56,163 nucleotides of DNA from contig NZ_LT622358.1 of the NCBI RefSeq assembly GCF_900098925.1, positions 1-56,163 of the forward strand, given 5' to 3'. Both the position numbers and the translations under genes were made by a program. This document shows, in pieces, positions 7,564 to 16,621 of the stretch. Positions within the stretch are counted from its first letter, which is position 1. The number at the start of each line of letters is the position of its first letter. The DNA comes from Bacillus massiliglaciei. GTDB taxonomy: Bacteria > Bacillota > Bacilli > Bacillales > DSM-1321. The notes below the pieces were generated by a model, which did not search any database, had not been told where the DNA came from, and saw only the letters and a list, made by a program, of their open reading frames with translations.

Positions 7564-9814
7564 TATTGGAGAAAGAAAGGATCGAACCCGGCCGGACGGC
7601 CAACAGAAGGTAACGGGCAGTCTTCATTATCTAACCGATTTATCTTTTGAAGGGATGCTGCACGGAAAGATCCTGCGAAGTCCCTATCCTCATGCCAGGA
7701 TTACAGGGATCCATATCGAAGAAGCAGAAAAGCTGCCCGGGGTTGCTGCAGTGATTACCTCAAAAGATGTTCCCGGTCTCAACCGTTTTGGTATTGTGTT
7801 CCCCGATCAGCCGGTTTTATGCGAAGAAAGGGTGCGGTATACAGGAGATGCTGTTGCAGCTGTAGCTGCGGAAACTGAAACTATTGCTCTAAAAGCACTG
7901 GAGCTGATTAAAGTTGAATATGAGGAGCTTCCTGTCCTGGATACTCCGGAGAAGGCCCTTCGGCCTGATGCTATTAAGCTTCATCCAGATGGCAACATTC
8001 TTCATAAAGCATCCTATCATAAAGGGAATCTTCAGGATGGATTTTCACAATGTGTGCAGATAGTGGAGGAAACCTATGAATTGCCGCGGCAAATGCATGC
8101 CTATATGGAAACCGAGGGCGGAGTTTTCTGTCCGGAGCCAGACGGAACCATCACGGTGTATGCCGGAACCCAGCATGGTTTCAAGGACCGCTTTCAGCTT
8201 TCACGGATTTTGGCCGTTCCTGAAGAAGAAATCCGGATTGTTTCCAGTCCTATGGGCGGTTCTTTCGGAGGAAAAGATGAATTGAATATTCAGCCCTGCG
8301 GCGTATTGCTGGCAAGAAAAGCGAATCGTCCCGTAAAGATTCACCATACAAGAAAGGAATCGCTCAAAGCAGGTTTAAAACGGCATCCCATGAAAATCCG
8401 CATGAAGACTGGAGCAGATGCGGGCGGGAAGATTCAGGCTCATGAAGCTGAAATTATTGCAGATACGGGAGCTTATGCGACATTGGGACCGGCTATCCTT
8501 GACTTTGCCGTAGAGCATGCATCAGGACCTTACATCATTCCGAATGCAGGGATTGAAGGGGTGTCTGTTTTTACGAATAACGGTGTTTCAGGAGAGTTTA
8601 GGGGGTTTGGGGGCAATCAAGTAACATTTGCTTTAGAAGGCCAGATAGACAGGCTGGCGGAAGCATTGAAGCTGGATCCGGCTGAACTGAGAAGGAGGAA
8701 TATCCGCGGCACGCATGACAGAGGACCGTTAGGCCATAGGATCGTCCCGACGAATGGAGCACGAGATGTCTTGGAGGAGATTATCCAGTTGGATCAAAAG
8801 CGCCGTACAGAAAGAAAACAGCCGGAGCAATGGAAACGAAAAGGAACGGGAATTGCTATTACAATGCATGGAGGCGGGCTTGGGCATGGAAGGATGGATC
8901 CCGCAGGCGGCAGACTGTCCTTAACGAAAGAAGGGAAAATAGAAGCTGGTTTTGGTTTTGAAGAATGCGGGCAGGGGCTGGTTGCGGTCATTGAAAACAT
9001 TGTTTCTGAAGAAATGGGCTGTTTGCCGGAAGAGGTCAGTATCTTAATTGGCGATACGGCGGCCGTGCCGGTATCTGGATCATCGACTGCATCAAGAGGA
9101 ACAGCCATGGTCTGGCATTCCGTTCAAAAAATGAAACAGCCATTTAGTCAGCTGTTATCCCGAAAAGCGGGCGAACTCCTGGGAATCGATCCGGACCGGC
9201 TTTGTACTGGAAAAGGCGGACTGTGGGATCGTATATCTGCACAGCAGGTGATTACCTATAAAGAACTGGGTCAGCACAGCACAGACCGAATCTCTGTTCA
9301 GACCGGCTTTGATTTTCCGGTGACACCGGACCCTGTAGCCGGAGGCCATTATTTATACAGTTTTGGCAGTGTGCGGGTGGCAGTGGAGGTGGATATGCTG
9401 ACTGGGCAAGTGAAAGTAACGGATATCGACCAGGTGATTGCAGCAGGACCGGTGATCAGCCCGAATGGGTACAGGGGACAGATTGAAGGAGGAGCGGTGA
9501 TGTCATTAGGATACACCCTGATGGAGCATGCCGTTATGGAAAACAGTGTCTATCAAACGGAAAATTTCGATTCTTACCTGATTCCAAGCATAGCGGATGT
9601 GCCTTTCCATTCAAATGTATGGGCGGTAGAAGATTTATGCGAAGGGGATCATTACGGCCCGAGAGGAATCGGGGAGATTGGCACGATCGCCATCATTCCG
9701 GCGATTGTGAAAGCCATTCATGATGCAACGGGCATTTGGGTACAAAGTCTTCCCGTTTCGCCGGAAGTTCTGCTGGATCAACTTAATGAGAAGGGGGTGC
9801 TTTCATGGACGTGA
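7553..9814 (+). CDS. pucD: Xanthine dehydrogenase molybdenum-binding subunit (PucD)
   Basis: The 753-residue large catalytic subunit that hydroxylates hypoxanthine to xanthine and xanthine to urate at a molybdopterin centre. The N-terminal hammerhead domain (VTGSLHYLTDL onward) is followed by two Mo-binding domains. Family blocks seen: GGSFGGKDE near 240, EFRGFGGNQ near 350 and the C-terminal GIGEIG near 705, whose Glu corresponds to the family's catalytic base. ATG 7553 has GGAGGAAGGGAG upstream and overlaps pucC; an in-frame extension to 7424 lies inside pucC and is rejected. Substrate assignment to purines rests on the complete puc gene order. Confidence 0.9.
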   Translation: MVFNIGERKDRTRPDGQQKVTGSLHYLTDLSFEGMLHGKILRSPYPHARITGIHIEEAEKLPGVAAVITSKDVPGLNRFGIVFPDQPVLCEERVRYTGDAVAAVAAETETIALKALELIKVEYEELPVLDTPEKALRPDAIKLHPDGNILHKASYHKGNLQDGFSQCVQIVEETYELPRQMHAYMETEGGVFCPEPDGTITVYAGTQHGFKDRFQLSRILAVPEEEIRIVSSPMGGSFGGKDELNIQPCGVLLARKANRPVKIHHTRKESLKAGLKRHPMKIRMKTGADAGGKIQAHEAEIIADTGAYATLGPAILDFAVEHASGPYIIPNAGIEGVSVFTNNGVSGEFRGFGGNQVTFALEGQIDRLAEALKLDPAELRRRNIRGTHDRGPLGHRIVPTNGARDVLEEIIQLDQKRRTERKQPEQWKRKGTGIAITMHGGGLGHGRMDPAGGRLSLTKEGKIEAGFGFEECGQGLVAVIENIVSEEMGCLPEEVSILIGDTAAVPVSGSSTASRGTAMVWHSVQKMKQPFSQLLSRKAGELLGIDPDRLCTGKGGLWDRISAQQVITYKELGQHSTDRISVQTGFDFPVTPDPVAGGHYLYSFGSVRVAVEVDMLTGQVKVTDIDQVIAAGPVISPNGYRGQIEGGAVMSLGYTLMEHAVMENSVYQTENFDSYLIPSIADVPFHSNVWAVEDLCEGDHYGPRGIGEIGTIAIIPAIVKAIHDATGIWVQSLPVSPEVLLDQLNEKGVLSWT

Positions 9815-10326
9815 AAGATCAGACGGCAATGGGCAGTTCTGATGAGAAGCTTGGCATGATGGCTATTTCTTTTTATGTCAATGGGAAGCATCATACTGTA
9901 AAGGTGAAAGCCGCATCACGAGTAGCAGATCTATTGCGGGATGAGTTATTACTGACGGGCACAAAAGTAGGCTGCGGAATTGGCAGATGCGGCGCCTGCT
10001 CAATCTTGGTAGACGGGCAGCTGGCGAATGCCTGCCTGCTGATGGCCTATCAAATCGATGGAAAACACATTACTACAATCGAAGGCTTGGGCGGTGAATC
10101 CCTTCATATGATTCAGCAGGCTTTTTTACAGGAAGGCGGATTTCAATGCGGGTATTGTACATCCGGAATGATTATGGCAGTGAAGGCACTCACGGACAAG
10201 GTTCCTTGTCCGGATGAATCGGACATAAAGGAAGCACTGGCCGGCAATCTTTGCCGGTGCACAGGATATGGAGGGATTGTTCGGGCAGTGAAATGCCTGT
10301 CACATATTCGAAAAGAAGAGGAATGA
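9805..10326 (+). CDS. pucE: Xanthine dehydrogenase 2Fe-2S subunit (PucE)
   Basis: A 173-residue two-cluster ferredoxin-like subunit. The plant-type 2Fe-2S motif is GCGIGRCGACS with a fourth Cys in ANAC, and the second helical-domain cluster uses CGYC and CRCTG. It carries electrons from the molybdenum centre to FAD. ATG 9805 overlaps the pucD stop by ten bases. About 20 residues precede the ferredoxin fold, matching the long B. subtilis PucE. Last gene of the operon. Confidence 0.9.
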   Translation: MDVKDQTAMGSSDEKLGMMAISFYVNGKHHTVKVKAASRVADLLRDELLLTGTKVGCGIGRCGACSILVDGQLANACLLMAYQIDGKHITTIEGLGGESLHMIQQAFLQEGGFQCGYCTSGMIMAVKALTDKVPCPDESDIKEALAGNLCRCTGYGGIVRAVKCLSHIRKEEE

Positions 10327-10333
10327 ATAGGTG

Positions 10334-10376
10334 AAAGGCCTGCAGCAAACACAGATAAATTGGCTGCAGGCCTTTT
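10334..10376 (+). terminator. Terminator after pucE
   Basis: Perfect 13-bp stem AAAGGCCTGCAGC (10334-10346) and its complement (10363-10375), eight bases after the pucE stop. The following T-run is short. Confidence 0.75.
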
Positions 10377-10451
10377 GCATGCTTATAAAAGCTTGCAGCT
10401 TACCTGGAGCGTAAAAGGGCATGAAGAGCAGGGATTGCAGCCCTTACAATG

Positions 10452-11018
10452 TTATGTATTCAGCCACTTCTTTACCCACAATCCAGCTTCAGTCCAGGAA
10501 TTGATGCGGATTACTCCTTCCGGAACAGGATCCTGATTATACGGTGTGTTAAAGAGAAGGACAGGTATCTGACATTCTTCACAGATGGCTACCGCATTGT
10601 CATGCTTATCCTCAAGGAATAAATCGACCGAATATTTTTTAGCGGCGGCTATTTTGTCATGCGAACCAATAAGCTCAATCTGGTGATAGTTCAATTCGTT
10701 TGCAGTGAACCACTTCTGAGTAACCTCAAATAGCTTATAGTCCCGGGCGCTGATAAAATACAAGTCGGCAATGTCTGCCCATTGATGCAGAATATCTTTG
10801 GCTCCTTCGGCCATTTGGGATTCTGCATAGATAATCGGTTCATTTTCAATAAACCATTTCCTGAAATCTTCTTTCGGGACATTCACAAAAGGATAAAATT
10901 CATATTGGTTGATGTCCTCATAGGTGAGATTTAATTGGAAAGCTTTGTTTAAGTAAGGAACAAAAGTGTCCGGACGGGTTACAGTGCCGTCGATATCAAT
11001 GCCAAACCGTTTCTTCAT
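10452..11018 (-). CDS. yqfW: HAD-superfamily nucleotidase (YqfW-like)
   Basis: A 188-residue HAD phosphohydrolase related to the 5'(3')-deoxyribonucleotidase NT5C group. Catalytic motif I is DIDGTV near residues 7-12 (nucleophile and acid/base Asp), motif II is the Ser in FISARD and the metal-binding motif IV is the FLEDKHDN stretch. The physiological substrate is unknown. ATG 11018 is chosen because AAGGAG lies ten bases upstream and the protein then begins MKKRFGID as in YqfW. It runs opposite to puc and lies beside yqfX, as in B. subtilis. Confidence 0.85.
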   Translation of the reverse strand: MKKRFGIDIDGTVTRPDTFVPYLNKAFQLNLTYEDINQYEFYPFVNVPKEDFRKWFIENEPIIYAESQMAEGAKDILHQWADIADLYFISARDYKLFEVTQKWFTANELNYHQIELIGSHDKIAAAKKYSVDLFLEDKHDNAVAICEECQIPVLLFNTPYNQDPVPEGVIRINSWTEAGLWVKKWLNT

Positions 11019-11198
11019 GCTGATACAGCTCCTTAGGTTCATAATTCAAAATAAGTGTATCATAAAAGCTTATGTTCATAAAAAACCTTTATGTGAAGTG
11101 GAGGTTTTTGTAAAAGAATGAAAGTATTTTCACGTTGCTTTTCTCCCTTTCGGAAATACTAAAAAGGCTCCTACTAAAGAAAGGGAGGATTGTCAAAA

Positions 11199-11660
11199 AT
11201 GGATGAAACACGTACTTCCGGAATGAGTGAAAAGTCTGGATCAGAAGATACGGCTGTCACCTCATTCGATGACCAGAAGCATGAGCGCTATTACAATGAA
11301 TCCGATCCTGCGGATAACCGCAGTTTTGAAGGAGAAAAACGCACTTCCGGCACAAGACCGAATGGAACGTACAGGGAGGAAACATCGGCAGAATTGTCCG
11401 CTCCCGTTCAGAGGGAATACGGAAAATCCAGAGATACAGAAGAGGCACCGTCTGCAGCCAACAGCGGAATGGGATGGGGGCTCGCTGCTTTGGCAGCATC
11501 CATTCTCTCTTTGTTTATGGTTCCGTTTATTTTAGGGATCGTAGGCATCGTCGTTGGTTTCGTCGCCCGGAGCAAAGGGGCAAAAAGCATGGGAGCCTGG
11601 GCGATCGGGATCGGGATAGCTTCTATATTGACAGCCGTTTTTATCATGCCTTTCTTTTAG
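11199..11660 (+). CDS. yqfX: DUF4190-type membrane protein (YqfX-like)
   Basis: A 153-residue protein with a polar, low-complexity first half (rich in Ser, Glu, Thr, with a repeated RTSG motif) and two closely spaced C-terminal membrane helices joined by a VARSKGAKS turn, the DUF4190 arrangement. It is expected to be membrane-anchored with a large N-terminal tail. Function unknown. ATG 11199 lies ten bases after GGAGG; TTG 11190 touches that site and is less likely. Confidence 0.75.
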   Translation: MDETRTSGMSEKSGSEDTAVTSFDDQKHERYYNESDPADNRSFEGEKRTSGTRPNGTYREETSAELSAPVQREYGKSRDTEEAPSAANSGMGWGLAALAASILSLFMVPFILGIVGIVVGFVARSKGAKSMGAWAIGIGIASILTAVFIMPFF

Positions 11661-11662
11661 AA

Positions 11663-11705
11663 AAGAAAAAAGCTTGAATCCGAATGGGTCCAAGCTTTTT
11701 CTTGT
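11663..11705. terminator. Terminator after yqfX
   Basis: Stem AAGAAAAAAGCTTG with its complement CAAGCTTTTTCTT at 11691-11703 and a T-run, directly after the yqfX stop. It can act in both directions. Confidence 0.8.
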
Positions 11706-11729
11706 TTTCCTGACAAGGAGAGACAGCAG

Positions 11730-11766
11730 AAAAAGACATCGGAAACTTATTTCCCGATGTCTTTAT
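11730..11766 (-). terminator. Terminator after ispG
   Basis: An 11-bp stem AAAGACATCGG/CCGATGTCTTT (11732-11742, 11754-11764) lies just beyond the minus-strand ispG stop and is followed on that strand by TTTTT. Confidence 0.8.
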
Positions 11767-11768
11767 TT

Positions 11769-12887
11769 TTAGACGGTTTGGCCGTTTTGTTCTGCTTCCA
11801 GTCTCTGTTTTTCATAGTATTCTTCGGCAATTTTGTCGATTTCTTTTTTCAGTTCTTCGACCATTGTTTCTTCCGGAACCTTTCGGACAATCTTTCCTTT
11901 TCGGAAAAGAAGACCTTCGCCGCGTGCTCCGGCAATTCCGATATCAGCTTCCCTGGCTTCACCGGGACCATTAACGGCACAGCCGAGTACAGAAACCTTG
12001 ATAGGTGCCTTAATGGTTTGAATGTACTCTTCTACTTCATTAGCGATTGAGATTAAGTCGATTTCAATCCTTCCGCATGTAGGGCATGAAATCAAAGTAG
12101 CCATATTGGATGCAAGACCGAATACTTTTAAAAGTTCCCGGGCCACTTTTACTTCCTCTACAGGGTCTGCGCTTAAAGAAACGCGAAGAGTGTTTCCGAT
12201 TCCTTTGCTGAGGATGGCTCCAAGACCTGCAGCACTTTTTACGGTACCTGAGAAAAGTGTGCCGGATTCAGTGATTCCCAAATGAAGCGGGTAATCAAAG
12301 GCCTTTGCTGCTTTTTCGTAAGCTTCAATGGCTAAGTTGACATCTGATGCTTTCATGGAAACGATAATGTTATGAAAATCAAGATCTTCTAAAATCTGAA
12401 TGTGATGCAGAGCACTTTCAACCATTCCGTCGGCTGTTGGGTAGCCATATTTTTCGATTATCCGCTTTTCAAGGGAACCTGCATTGACGCCAATACGGAT
12501 TGGAACCCCTTTTGCTTTAGCTGCTTTTACAACCGCTTCTACTTTTTCACGGCGTCCGATATTTCCAGGATTAATCCGGATTTTATCAGCGCCGCCTTCA
12601 ATTGCCTTCAAAGCAAGTTTATAATCAAAATGAATATCCACAACGAGCGGGATATGAATGCGTTTCTTGATTTCAGGGATAGCTTCAGCCGCTCTTTCAT
12701 CCGGACAGGCAACACGGACAATCTGGCAGCCTGCTTCTTCAAGGCGCAAAATTTCGGCAACAGTCGCTTCGACATCATGTGTCTTTGTTGTTGTCATACT
12801 TTGGATAATGACTTCGTTATTACCGCCGATGGTTAAGTTTCCTACTTTTATTGGTCTGGTTTTTGTACGATGTATGATTTCACTCAC
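11769..12887 (-). CDS. ispG: 4-hydroxy-3-methylbut-2-en-1-yl diphosphate synthase (IspG)
   Basis: A 372-residue iron-sulfur enzyme of the MEP isoprenoid pathway that converts MEcPP to HMBPP. The N-terminal TIM-barrel half includes the [13 protein letters not shown] start and the [10 protein letters not shown] phosphate-binding region. The C-terminal cluster-binding half carries Cys in CPTCGR near 267 and [11 protein letters not shown] near 302; these bind the 4Fe-4S cluster. GTG at 12887 follows AAAGGAGAG. Full length, no defects; the MEP pathway is expected to be essential here. Confidence 0.96.
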   Translation of the reverse strand: MSEIIHRTKTRPIKVGNLTIGGNNEVIIQSMTTTKTHDVEATVAEILRLEEAGCQIVRVACPDERAAEAIPEIKKRIHIPLVVDIHFDYKLALKAIEGGADKIRINPGNIGRREKVEAVVKAAKAKGVPIRIGVNAGSLEKRIIEKYGYPTADGMVESALHHIQILEDLDFHNIIVSMKASDVNLAIEAYEKAAKAFDYPLHLGITESGTLFSGTVKSAAGLGAILSKGIGNTLRVSLSADPVEEVKVARELLKVFGLASNMATLISCPTCGRIEIDLISIANEVEEYIQTIKAPIKVSVLGCAVNGPGEAREADIGIAGARGEGLLFRKGKIVRKVPEETMVEELKKEIDKIAEEYYEKQRLEAEQNGQTV

Positions 12888-12945
12888 GTGGAAATTCTCT
12901 CCTTTAGGAAATAGATCGAGTTTAAATTAGCTTGTTCACTTTGCT

Positions 12946-12975
12946 ATTGTATCAATGTTGAGTGCCAGTTGACAA
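12946..12975 (-). promoter_or_regulatory. Promoter of ispG
   Basis: On the minus strand TTGTCA (12970-12975) and TACAAT (12946-12951) are 18 bases apart, about 60 bases upstream of the ispG start. Confidence 0.6.
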
Positions 12976-13001
12976 GAAAATGGATGTTTCGCTCTTCCAA
13001 A

Positions 13002-13334
13002 TTACTTATAAACGGGGATCTTGTACCTTTTTCCAATCTGGATATCTTCTGGCTTTGTACCTTCATTTAATGACTGGAAGTCGTCAATCATCTGCTCTAT
13101 TTCAGGAGCGGCGGATCCATTTTGCTTTTCTATTAAAGACAGCAGTGTATCTCCCGGTTTGATTTCCTGCACTTTAAACGGTATTGTACTCTCGGATGCC
13201 TGGCGGGAAGCCGGAACGGATGTATTTGGATTTTCGGCAATGCCGGTAGCGGCCGGCAATGTTCCGTTTGTCAGGTCAAAATATATGATATAAAGAAGGA
13301 AACCTAGCGAGATAAAAAAAAGTAACCGTTTCAT
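13002..13334 (-). CDS. yqfZ: LysM domain protein (YqfZ-like)
   Basis: A 110-residue protein with one N-terminal membrane helix (MKRLLFFISLGFLLYIIYF), a Pro/Ser/Thr-rich linker and a C-terminal LysM-like domain (IKPGDTLLSLIEKQNG to the final IGKRYKIPV). It probably faces the cell wall and binds peptidoglycan. GGAGG lies seven bases before ATG 13334. It is the B. subtilis yqfZ counterpart by position next to ispG. Function beyond wall binding is not known. Confidence 0.8.
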   Translation of the reverse strand: MKRLLFFISLGFLLYIIYFDLTNGTLPAATGIAENPNTSVPASRQASESTIPFKVQEIKPGDTLLSLIEKQNGSAAPEIEQMIDDFQSLNEGTKPEDIQIGKRYKIPVYK

Positions 13335-13400
13335 CCATCATCCTCCAGAGCCATTTATCGCTATATATATGGAGGAAGGCTGTCCATTATGCTAAAAAAT

Positions 13401-13556
13401 TCAGCGTTCAGCCTTTACACGATGGTTTGCCCCGCGTTCGGGGGAAGGAAGCAGATGCAGTTTGAGAAATTGCCGGATTTCTTCTATTGTTATTCCGAGC
13501 CGTCTTGCTTCTGAAAGTAACAGCAGCCATTCTATATCTTGTTTGGTTTGTTTCAT
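13401..13556 (-). CDS. Small SinI-like anti-repressor family protein
   Basis: A 51-residue gene: ATG at 13556, strong GGGAGGGG nine bases upstream, stop at 13401. The protein starts MKQTKQDIEWLLLL and holds the Sin-domain pattern E-W-x(4)-EAR.LGIT.EEIRQFL, the helical hook with which SinI binds SinR in Bacillus. A Pro-rich short tail follows (LLPSPERG). SinI counterparts block the biofilm repressor SinR; no SinR-like gene lies nearby, so the partner must be elsewhere. The call comes from pattern recognition of a short motif. It could instead be another small Sin-fold regulator. Confidence 0.7.
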   Translation of the reverse strand: MKQTKQDIEWLLLLSEARRLGITIEEIRQFLKLHLLPSPERGANHRVKAER

Positions 13557-13762
13557 TCTTTTTTACCCCTCCCATACTCATTGCTTATAAGTATAGTGAA
13601 TAATCCGGAAGGAACCTGTCGATTTGAGGGATGTCTGAAAAATAATTAGGAAGGGCATGAAAGTTTTTATGGACACGCGTTTATCATGTACGTATTTAGG
13701 GCAATGATGGATTATTATGTTCTATTGGAAAAAAAGCATATATACAGGAAGGGGGTTTTGGA

Positions 13763-14248
13763 GTGGATACACTATTTTGGTCGATTATCATTTTAATGTT
13801 TGCTATTGGTTTTATAGGGCTAATCTTTCCGATTATCCCAAGTGTCCTGTTTATTTTCATTGGAATCATACTTTATGGTTTTTTCTATTCATTCGAGCCT
13901 TTTAATTGGTTTTTCTGGACCGTTCAGATCTTATTTGTCATTTTATTGTTTGCAGCAGATTATGTTGCCAATTTAATGGGTATAAAAAGGTATGGAGGTT
14001 CCAAGGCAGCAATTTGGGGCAGTACGATTGGCATTGTGGCCGGCCCGTTTGTGATTCCGTTTCTTGGCATTCTGATCGGACCGTTCATCGGAGCGATACT
14101 GGCCGAACTTCTTGTTCACAGAAAAGACCTGCGGACAGCTGCAAGAGTCGGCTTTGGCTCTGTAATCGGCTTTGTAAGCAGTGTTCTTACAAAAGGAATC
14201 ATCCAGCTTTTGATGGTTGCTTATTTCCTTTATGCCGTTTTTGGGTAA
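13763..14248 (+). CDS. yqgC: DUF456 family membrane protein (YqgC-like)
   Basis: A 161-residue integral membrane protein with about four hydrophobic segments, several Gly/Pro-rich ([22 protein letters not shown]), typical of DUF456. GTG at 13763 lies seven bases after AAGGGGG. It precedes sodA, as in B. subtilis, but genes matching yqgA and yqgB are missing. Function unknown. Confidence 0.82.
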   Translation: MDTLFWSIIILMFAIGFIGLIFPIIPSVLFIFIGIILYGFFYSFEPFNWFFWTVQILFVILLFAADYVANLMGIKRYGGSKAAIWGSTIGIVAGPFVIPFLGILIGPFIGAILAELLVHRKDLRTAARVGFGSVIGFVSSVLTKGIIQLLMVAYFLYAVFG

Positions 14249-14293
14249 GCGGCGAATCCTGTCTAAAAAAATCTCCGTGACAAGCCCTTACGT

Positions 14294-14322
14294 TTGAAAC
14301 AAAGGAAAAATTTTGATACTCT
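14294..14322 (+). promoter_or_regulatory. Candidate promoter of sodA
   Basis: TTGAAA (14294-14299), 17-base spacer and TACTCT (14317-14322). A hairpin-prone stretch GGGCGGTTAAAAGACCG lies in the leader. The -10 is imperfect. Confidence 0.45.
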
Positions 14323-14394
14323 TAAATTAACGTGCCGGGCGGTTAAAAGACCGATGGCATGAAAAAAACTGAGATACATAGGGAGGAATTATTC

Positions 14395-15003
14395 ATGGCA
14401 TTTGAACTACCGCAATTACCATATGCTTATGACGCATTGGAGCCACACATCGACAAAGAAACAATGAACATTCATCACACAAAACACCATAACACGTATG
14501 TGACAAACCTAAACGCAGCTTTGGAAGGCAACGAAGAACTTTCAAGCAAAAGCGTTGAGGAAGTTATTGCGAACCTGGATGCTGTTCCTGAATCAGCGCG
14601 CACTGCGGTACGCAACAATGGCGGCGGACATGCTAACCACTCATTGTTCTGGCAAATTCTTTCTCCAAACGGCGGCGGACAGCCAACTGGCGAATTAGCT
14701 GATGCAATCTCTTCTAAATTCGGAAGCTTCGACGCTTTCAAAGAACAATTTGCAAAAGCTGCTGCAACTCGCTTTGGCTCAGGCTGGGCTTGGCTTGCTG
14801 TTAATAACGGCGAACTAGAAATCACAAGCACACCAAACCAAGACTCTCCAATCATGGAAGGCAAAACGCCAATCCTAGGTTTGGATGTTTGGGAACATGC
14901 TTATTACCTTAACTACCAAAACCGCCGTCCTGAATACATCAATTCTTTCTGGAATGTTGTAAACTGGGATGAAGTAGCAAAACGTTACAGCGCGGCAAAA
15001 TAA
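14395..15003 (+). CDS. sodA: Superoxide dismutase, manganese type
   Basis: A 202-residue cytoplasmic enzyme dismutating superoxide to oxygen and peroxide. The metal ligands are recognisable: His in NIHHTKHH near residue 27, His in NHSLFWQ near 82, and Asp and His in the family signature DVWEHAYY near 164-171. The Gly-rich stretch before the second ligand and overall family type favour manganese. ATG 14395 follows GGGAGGAATTATTC; an in-frame upstream ATG at 14359 lacks a site. Full length, and tandem terminators follow. Confidence 0.96.
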   Translation: MAFELPQLPYAYDALEPHIDKETMNIHHTKHHNTYVTNLNAALEGNEELSSKSVEEVIANLDAVPESARTAVRNNGGGHANHSLFWQILSPNGGGQPTGELADAISSKFGSFDAFKEQFAKAAATRFGSGWAWLAVNNGELEITSTPNQDSPIMEGKTPILGLDVWEHAYYLNYQNRRPEYINSFWNVVNWDEVAKRYSAAK

Positions 15004-15020
15004 TTTATTTTGCTTAGCTA

Positions 15021-15057
15021 AACAGGAATCCTTTCTTACAAAGGGTTCCTGTTTTCG
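15021..15057 (+). terminator. First terminator after sodA
   Basis: A 14-bp stem AACAGGAATCCTTT pairs with 15040-15053 (one G-T pair) and is followed by a T-rich run. Confidence 0.8.
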
Positions 15058-15062
15058 TTTGC

Positions 15063-15095
15063 GAGGGTATCGGGTTTCCCGATCCCTTTTTTTAT
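15063..15095 (+). terminator. Second terminator after sodA
   Basis: Stem GAGGGTATCGGG pairs with CCCGATCCC, followed by seven T. It lies directly behind the first hairpin, giving a tandem pair. Confidence 0.7.
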
Positions 15096-15299
15096 TAAGA
15101 AGAACTATTTCATACGATAAACCCTGCGGAGAAGCACGGCAGGCGAGATTCCAAAGAAACGGGCCATTTTTGGAATCAATTGTAAGGCCGCTATTTTCAG
15201 CAGAAAAAACGAGTGTAAAAGAATGGTAAAATCTGTCCCCGTACATAATTGCCCTGTTTGTATCAAAGAATAGGGTGTAATCAAAAGGGGAGTTATATC

Positions 15300-16526
15300 A
15301 TGACGATTTTACATAACCTGCTGAATAAGCTCTCGGCAAACCGGGAATTGTATTTGCTCTTGCTGATCGGCGGGATTTACAGTTTGAGTATTGCTTTATC
15401 GAATACGTTCGTGAATGTATACCTTTGGAAGCAATCCGGAGAAATTTTAGATCTGGCCTTTTATAACCTTATGGTTGTCCTTGTGCAGCCTGTTACCTTT
15501 GTTTTCGCAGGCAGGCTGGCTAAGAAGGCGGACAGGACGATTGTTCTTCGGCTCGGTGTTATTTTTCTTGCTGCTTTTTATCTGTCTGTTCTTTTTGTCG
15601 GGGACAGGGCCACTGATTTTTTATGGCTTCTCGGAGCGCTTCTGGGTGTTGGCTACGGTTTTTACTGGCTGGCTTTTAATGTTCTGACCTTTGAAATTAC
15701 GGAACCGGAGACAAGAGATTTTTTTAATGGGCTCCTTGGTGCCATGTCATCAGGGGCTGGGATGGCCGGACCGATATTATCGGGTTTTATTATTACTCTA
15801 TTTAAGGGAAATGCCGGGTATACCTTTGTGTTCGGGTTATCGCTGCTTTTGTTTTTTTCAGCCGTCCTGCTCAGCTTTTCATTGAAGCGGAGACCGGCTC
15901 ATGGGAAGTTTTCTTTCGTCAGGATCATCCAGGAACGGAGACATGATCGGAATTGGCGGCTGGTCACTTCTGCCCACTTTTTTCAGGGATTGCGTGAAGG
16001 GATTTTCGTATTTGTTATTTCCATCCTCATTTATTTACAGACGAGCAGTGAACTTGCTTTAGGAAGCTATGGTCTTTTAAGCTCCCTGATTTCTTTTATT
16101 GCCTATTATTTTGCTTCAAGGCTGATTAAAGAGCCGATGCGGAAGAAGGCTATATTGGCTGGGGGATTGCTTTTATATGCAGCCGTCATTTTAATTACTG
16201 TACGCCTGTCTTTCGTCACTCTCCTCATTTACGGCTCCTTGATTTCGCTTGCCTATCCTGTGCTCCTGGTCCCGTATATTTCCCTGACTTATGATGTAAT
16301 AGGGAATGCCTGGAAGGCTACTGAAATGAGAATTGAATACATTGTGGTCAGAGAGCTTTTCGTACATCTCGGAAGGATTGTGTCTATCGTTGGTTTTATC
16401 CTGTTTACGGCTTTTTTCGAGGCGAAGGAATATTTGCCGTTTTACCTGCTTTTTGCTGGGGCTGGACATCTATGTATTTATTTTTTCATTCGGAAAGTTC
16501 GTTTTTCAGAGGGCGTAAAAGCATAA
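15300..16526 (+). CDS. yqgE: MFS family membrane transporter (YqgE-like)
   Basis: A 408-residue major facilitator protein with about twelve hydrophobic segments, counterpart of B. subtilis YqgE by position and length. A basic loop between segments 2 and 3 (GRLAKKADRTIVLRLG) matches the MFS motif A region. Substrate unknown. ATG 15300 follows AAAGGGGAG; an in-frame start at 15249 has no binding site. Confidence 0.82.
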   Translation: MTILHNLLNKLSANRELYLLLLIGGIYSLSIALSNTFVNVYLWKQSGEILDLAFYNLMVVLVQPVTFVFAGRLAKKADRTIVLRLGVIFLAAFYLSVLFVGDRATDFLWLLGALLGVGYGFYWLAFNVLTFEITEPETRDFFNGLLGAMSSGAGMAGPILSGFIITLFKGNAGYTFVFGLSLLLFFSAVLLSFSLKRRPAHGKFSFVRIIQERRHDRNWRLVTSAHFFQGLREGIFVFVISILIYLQTSSELALGSYGLLSSLISFIAYYFASRLIKEPMRKKAILAGGLLLYAAVILITVRLSFVTLLIYGSLISLAYPVLLVPYISLTYDVIGNAWKATEMRIEYIVVRELFVHLGRIVSIVGFILFTAFFEAKEYLPFYLLFAGAGHLCIYFFIRKVRFSEGVKA

Positions 16527-16621
16527 TTTGTGAAAATGTATAATTTTTCAAGTAGAAGATTGTAGAAAAAGCTGCCAACTTTCTATAAAATGAATAGTAT
16601 TGTTCAAGGATTAAGGAAAAG

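Noticed and set aside
15100..15170. Second copy of the GC-rich intergenic element near CCCTGCGGAGAAGCACGGCA
   Set aside because: Only short resemblance to the segment at 1945-2085; not enough to claim a repeat.
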